Position numbers and translations under genes: made by a program
NCBI GenBank assembly: GCA_022561955.1
Contig: JADFQF010000036.1
Location: 1-9,060 of the forward strand
From: Chloroflexota bacterium
Lineage (GTDB): Bacteria > Chloroflexota > Dehalococcoidia > SAR202 > UBA11138
Length of the DNA stretch: 9,060 bases
Direction: 5' to 3'
In this document: one piece after another, positions 6,453-9,060 of the stretch
How the letters are laid out: every line of letters begins with the position of its first letter
Position numbering within the stretch: the first letter of the stretch is position 1
The notes under the pieces: generated by a model
Databases searched by the model: none
Told to the model about the DNA's origin: nothing
What the model saw: the letters and a program-made list of their open reading frames with translations, nothing else

Positions 6453-7676
6453 ATGGATTCAGACGAGGATACTATTGGGGAGACCAACGGGCGGATACCG
6501 GCCCTCGCGTCCAGGTACCTGACGCCGGACCAGAAGTCTCTCGTCGAGACCGTCCGGGACCTTTCGCAGGAGCGGTTCGTCTCCAGGGCAGCCCGGTACG
6601 ACGCCGATTCGGCCTTCCCCACGGAAAACTACCGGGACCTCCATGAAGCGGGCCTGCTGGGCCTGACCATACCCAAAAAGTACGGCGGCCTCGGCGTGGA
6701 CAACCTTACCTACGCCCTGTGCGTCGGGGAGATCGCCCGAGGCTGCTCCGCCACCGCCCTCACCTTCAATATGCACTCGACCATACTCACGTTCATAGAT
6801 GAGCTTGGTACGGAAGAGCAAAAGCAGTTTTACTTCGAAGAGGTCGCGAAGAACGGCAAGCTGGTCGCTTCCATAACCAGCGAGCCGGACTCCAGCTTTC
6901 GGGATAAGTACGTCCTGCGCACCTCATTCACTCCCACCGACGACGGCTATCACGTGGAGGGTCTGAAGCACTTCTGCTCCCTGGGAGATTCGGCCGACTA
7001 CTATTTTCTGACGGGCATGATGGAGGGAACGTCCACGGCCAAGGAGGGCCTGATGTCGGCCCTGGTTCCCCGGGCAGACTCGGGAATCAAAGTCGAGCGC
7101 AGATGGAACGCCACGGGGATGCGAGGCACGGTCAGCCACACGATCAGGTACGACACCGTGGTGAAAGCATCTCAGATCGTAGGGCCGCCCGGCGGGTTTC
7201 TCACCGTTGACCTCTCCCGCTTCTCGCTCGGCTACGCGGCGACCTACCTCGGCATAGCCGAGACCTCCTTCGATTTCATCGTCGAGTACGCGAAATCCAG
7301 AAGCCTGTCGTCGTCGACCGCCGCCATGAGCGAGGGTGTGGTGACGCAGAGCACAATAGCAGAGATGGGCACGTCAATCCGGGCGGCCAAGCTGCTGCTC
7401 TGCGAGACAGCCGTCGTCAGGAATACGGACGATACCGAAGCAAAGACCCTTGCGACCACTCAGGCCAAGTATCTCTGTGCGGAGGTGGGCGTAAGGGTCA
7501 CGGAGCAGGCCATGCGGCTGGCCGGCGGGCGTGGTTTCCTCAGGGACATGCCTCTGGAGCGCTGGCATCGGGACGCGCTGGCCGGGCCCGTCATGCCGCC
7601 CTCAAACGAGCGATGCCTGGAGACCATCGGCAAGATCTACTGCGGTCTTCAGGCCGCCAACTTTGAGTTCAGATAG
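6453..7676 (+). CDS. Acyl-CoA dehydrogenase-family flavoprotein lacking the usual catalytic Glu
   Basis: A 407-residue member of the acyl-CoA dehydrogenase superfamily, usually FAD-bound soluble tetramers. It has the N-terminal helical domain (about 24-136, with GLLGLTIPKKYGGLG at 67-81), the middle beta domain with the FAD/substrate segment ASITSEPDSS (139-148) and RWNATGMRGT (217-226), and the C-terminal helical domain with LAGGRGF (356-362) and MPLERWHRDA (366-375). The catalytic base is odd. The MCAD-type Glu of the EGT motif after the RDA element is replaced by P382 (MPPSNE, 381-386), and the alternative IVD-type Glu (DLER) is S255 (DLSR, 253-256). It may therefore catalyse a non-classical reaction such as monooxygenation, or use another base. 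The ATG at 6453 has only a weak ribosome binding site; an upstream in-frame TTG at 6414 is less likely. It is 44 bp after copy 4. Confidence 0.9.
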   Translation: MDSDEDTIGETNGRIPALASRYLTPDQKSLVETVRDLSQERFVSRAARYDADSAFPTENYRDLHEAGLLGLTIPKKYGGLGVDNLTYALCVGEIARGCSATALTFNMHSTILTFIDELGTEEQKQFYFEEVAKNGKLVASITSEPDSSFRDKYVLRTSFTPTDDGYHVEGLKHFCSLGDSADYYFLTGMMEGTSTAKEGLMSALVPRADSGIKVERRWNATGMRGTVSHTIRYDTVVKASQIVGPPGGFLTVDLSRFSLGYAATYLGIAETSFDFIVEYAKSRSLSSSTAAMSEGVVTQSTIAEMGTSIRAAKLLLCETAVVRNTDDTEAKTLATTQAKYLCAEVGVRVTEQAMRLAGGRGFLRDMPLERWHRDALAGPVMPPSNERCLETIGKIYCGLQAANFEFR

Positions 7677-7749
7677 GGCTACAAATCGAGGGTGGTCACG
7701 AGCTATTCCGTGAAGCCAAGCCTTTAGGCTCGGGCGCCGACGTCTAAGT

Positions 7750-7884
7750 AACTATCTCGAAAAGGAGGACGCCTTGTTGCCGCCCACCCTCTGGGGTTTT
7801 TGTTCCTGGGGGCACATCCCCCAGGCCCTCTGCCAGAGGAGGATAGCCCCCTCTGGACTCCCCCATGACCATTTTGAGATAGTT
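7750..7884. repeat. MITE-like or interspersed repeat with terminal inverted repeats
   Basis: The left end AACTATCTCGAAAAGG (7750-7765) and the reverse complement of the right end (7869-7884, AACTATCTCAAAATGG) match at 14 of 16 positions. The interior is very GC-rich and full of nested inverted repeats: a perfect 8-bp stem CCTGGGGG/CCCCCAGG with a 5-nt loop (7805-7825), and CCTCTGG (7788-7794), CCAGAGG (7833-7839) and CCTCTGG (7850-7856) that can pair alternatively. The CCCTCTGGACTCCCCC stretch resembles GC-rich interspersed repeats common in several bacterial lineages. I see no clear target-site duplication and no transposase. The inverted-repeat structure is certain; mobility and copy number are inferred. 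Confidence 0.6.
7805..7825. other. Strong hairpin inside the repeat element
   Basis: A perfect 8-bp GC-rich stem (CCTGGGGG and CCCCCAGG) with loop CACAT. A run of five T precedes it (7797-7801) but none follows on the + strand, so it is not a canonical terminator in either direction. It could still protect the 3' end of the upstream transcript. Confidence 0.5.
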
Positions 7885-7943
7885 TCGTAGTAATCTCGTT
7901 CCCGGCGCTGTCCCTCCAAGAAGCTGCGTGACCTATGAACGAT

Positions 7944-7972
7944 TTGACCGCGATTTCGAGTGCAACTATAAT
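7944..7972 (+). promoter_or_regulatory. Near-consensus sigma-70 promoter for the alcohol dehydrogenase
   Basis: TTGACC (-35, 7944-7949) and TATAAT (-10, 7967-7972) are separated by exactly 17 bp. The -10 is perfect and the -35 has one mismatch. Start of transcription is expected near 7979, giving a leader of about 160 nt before the ATG at 8140. The placement implies that the dehydrogenase is a transcription unit separate from the amidohydrolase cluster. Confidence 0.7.
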
Positions 7973-7975
7973 CGA

Positions 7976-7989
7976 GCCTACGTTTAGGC
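7976..7989. promoter_or_regulatory. Inverted repeat overlapping the predicted start site
   Basis: GCCTA-CGTT-TAGGC is a perfect 5-bp inverted repeat beginning 4 nt after the -10 box, the position of a possible operator or a 5' stem on the mRNA. A related AGCC-TTTA-GGCT lies at 7719-7730. It is short and could be chance. Confidence 0.35.
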
Positions 7990-8139
7990 GGCCTCGTACC
8001 CGGTATGCTGAGATGAATTTGTGACGGCTGGCCCGACGGCTTAAGCTCACCAACTGTCTCACGGAGAATTGTTTCTGATTTTAGATACGAACCGCGACTA
8101 TTCCAACGACCAAAACGGCCATGGCGGTGACGAGACAAT

Positions 8140-9060
8140 ATGAAGGCAATGGTCCTCGAGAAATACTCGGAGCGACTGCAATTGCGAGACCTCCCCGACC
8201 TCGAGCCGGGACCCCAGGATGTGGTCGTACGGGTAAGGTCCAACGGCATCTGCGCTACCGACCTGAAGATGATAGACGGGCTGGTTTCCACCGTGACGCT
8301 TCCGCACATCCTGGGCCACGAGGCGGCCGGGGAGGTGACGAGCCTGGGGCATGAAGTGAGGGGGCTCAACGTCGGAGACCACGTGACGGTGTACCCGACT
8401 CATGGGTGCGGGTACTGTGACGCGTGCCGCACGGGATTCGAGAATCGCTGCCTGGACGCGCCTCGTACCGGTTTTGAGATCGACGGCGGCTACTCGGAGT
8501 GCCTGGTGACGCGGGGTAGAAACGCCGTCAAGATCGATAGCAACGTGCCCTTTGATGAGGCGTCTGTTCTACCTGACGCCGTGGCAGCACCGTACCATGG
8601 CTTGGTAGAGCGGGCCAAAGTCACGGGAGGCGAGACGGTCGTGGTCGTAGGCGTCGGCGGACTTGGAATACACGCTGTCCAGATAGCTCAAATCATGGGC
8701 GCCCGAGTAATCGCGGCAGACGTAGTGCCTGACAAACTGAAGGCCGCCGAAGATTTTGGTGCTGAGACCGTGCTCGCCGGTGGAGACGAGCCGTTGTCAT
8801 CACACGTGAAAGCCCTGACAGATGGAAAGGGCGCCGATGTCGTCGTGGAGTGCGTCGGCGGAGAGCGCGTCAGCGGGATACTGGACGAGAGCATCGAGTG
8901 CCTCAGGTTGGGCGGCAGACTGGTTGTGCTGGGATATGCCTACGGCCAACCGCTCTCGGTAGACAGCGCCGATCTGATATACGGCCAATTCAGCATTCTG
9001 GGCTCCCGAGCCTCCTCACTGCAGGACGTCGTGGAGGTCGTGAAGCTCACGGAGAGCGGC
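8140..9060 (+). CDS. Zinc-dependent alcohol dehydrogenase (MDR family), 5' part only
   Basis: The reading frame stays open to the window edge: 307 codons are visible, against about 340-350 usual for the family, so only the C-terminal end is missing. This is a medium-chain NAD(P)-dependent dehydrogenase. Catalytic zinc ligands are C38 (GICATD) and H60-E61 (GHEAAG), with D146 (LPDAVAAPYHG) at about the place of the last ligand. The structural zinc lobe has C90, C93, C96 and C104. The Rossmann fold shows GVGGLG (171-176), and D194 at the end of the second strand favours NAD over NADP. The DAVxxPY element recalls 6-hydroxycyclohex-1-ene-1-carbonyl-CoA dehydrogenases, but a generic alcohol or sugar-alcohol dehydrogenase is as likely. 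GGTGA at 8126-8130 lies 9 nt before the ATG. It has its own promoter and a long leader. Confidence 0.93.
   Translation, partial: MKAMVLEKYSERLQLRDLPDLEPGPQDVVVRVRSNGICATDLKMIDGLVSTVTLPHILGHEAAGEVTSLGHEVRGLNVGDHVTVYPTHGCGYCDACRTGFENRCLDAPRTGFEIDGGYSECLVTRGRNAVKIDSNVPFDEASVLPDAVAAPYHGLVERAKVTGGETVVVVGVGGLGIHAVQIAQIMGARVIAADVVPDKLKAAEDFGAETVLAGGDEPLSSHVKALTDGKGADVVVECVGGERVSGILDESIECLRLGGRLVVLGYAYGQPLSVDSADLIYGQFSILGSRASSLQDVVEVVKLTESG

Larger units (their letters stand above)
7677..8139. other. 463-bp intergenic region with repeat element and promoter
   Basis: I see no convincing gene here. After the flavoprotein stop come two small stems: TCACG (7696-7700) with CGTGA (7709-7713), and AGCC-TTTA-GGCT (7719-7730). 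Then follow a 135-bp inverted-repeat-bounded element (7750-7884), a strong promoter (7944-7972) and a leader of about 160 nt to the next start. No canonical terminator with a T-run is present, although the GC-rich hairpin inside the element could stop or slow transcription. Confidence 0.75.

Noticed and set aside
7777..7890. 37-codon + strand frame starting TTG after an AAAAGGAGG sequence inside the repeat element
   Set aside because: The Shine-Dalgarno-like sequence is part of the left inverted repeat, and the peptide is encoded entirely by palindromic repeat DNA, so coding is unlikely.
7752..8369. Open frame on the - strand across the intergenic gap and the start of the alcohol dehydrogenase
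   Set aside because: It runs through the inverted-repeat element and the promoter and overlaps the well-supported dehydrogenase; the translation shows no recognisable domain.
1..9060. CRISPR array, tRNA or rRNA genes, integrase or phage genes
   Set aside because: I looked for regularly spaced direct repeats, tRNA-like cloverleaf and T-loop signatures, and recombinase-like proteins and saw none.

Overview
The window looks like a catabolic accessory region of a bacterium with moderately high GC content. All genes lie on the + strand. The layout is two permeases of an oligopeptide/nickel-type ABC importer, four tandem paralogous metal-dependent amidohydrolase-superfamily genes of the ACMSD-like decarboxylase type, an acyl-CoA dehydrogenase-family flavoprotein, and the 5' part of a zinc-dependent alcohol dehydrogenase that runs off the right edge. 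Taxonomy cannot be fixed from the sequence. The paralog-rich catabolic content and the GC-rich interspersed repeat fit a Chloroflexota/Dehalococcoidia (SAR202-like) lineage, but this is a low-confidence guess.

Region by region: 1-191 holds a strong 16-bp hairpin (5-43), then AT-rich leader DNA and a good ribosome binding site. 192-2099 encodes the DppB-like and DppC-like permeases; no substrate-binding protein or ATPase gene is in view. 2140-6408 is the array of four amidohydrolases of 318, 318, 320 and 330 residues, separated by 202, 53 and 144 bp. The first starts with TTG behind a strong Shine-Dalgarno sequence. 6453-7676 is the acyl-CoA dehydrogenase homologue. 7677-8139 is a 463-bp non-coding gap with a 135-bp repeat-like element bounded by imperfect inverted repeats (7750-7884) and a near-consensus sigma-70 promoter (7944-7972) facing the dehydrogenase at 8140.

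The most interesting part is the amidohydrolase array. All four copies keep the complete single-metal site (HxH, two further His, Asp) and the two arginines that follow the catalytic His at +11 and +19 in ACMSD. The catalytic core is 60-65 of 80 positions identical in the five of six pairs counted by hand, while the N-terminal lid segment and the loop after the third metal ligand differ strongly. This pattern suggests one chemistry with four diversified substrate pockets, probably for carboxylate-bearing substrates. The adjoining flavoprotein lacks Glu at both positions where acyl-CoA dehydrogenases normally carry the catalytic base, so it may not do classical acyl-CoA oxidation. A working model is uptake of a small organic compound by the ABC importer, decarboxylation or hydrolysis by the paralogs, and redox steps by the flavoprotein and the alcohol dehydrogenase. 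The substrate is unknown.
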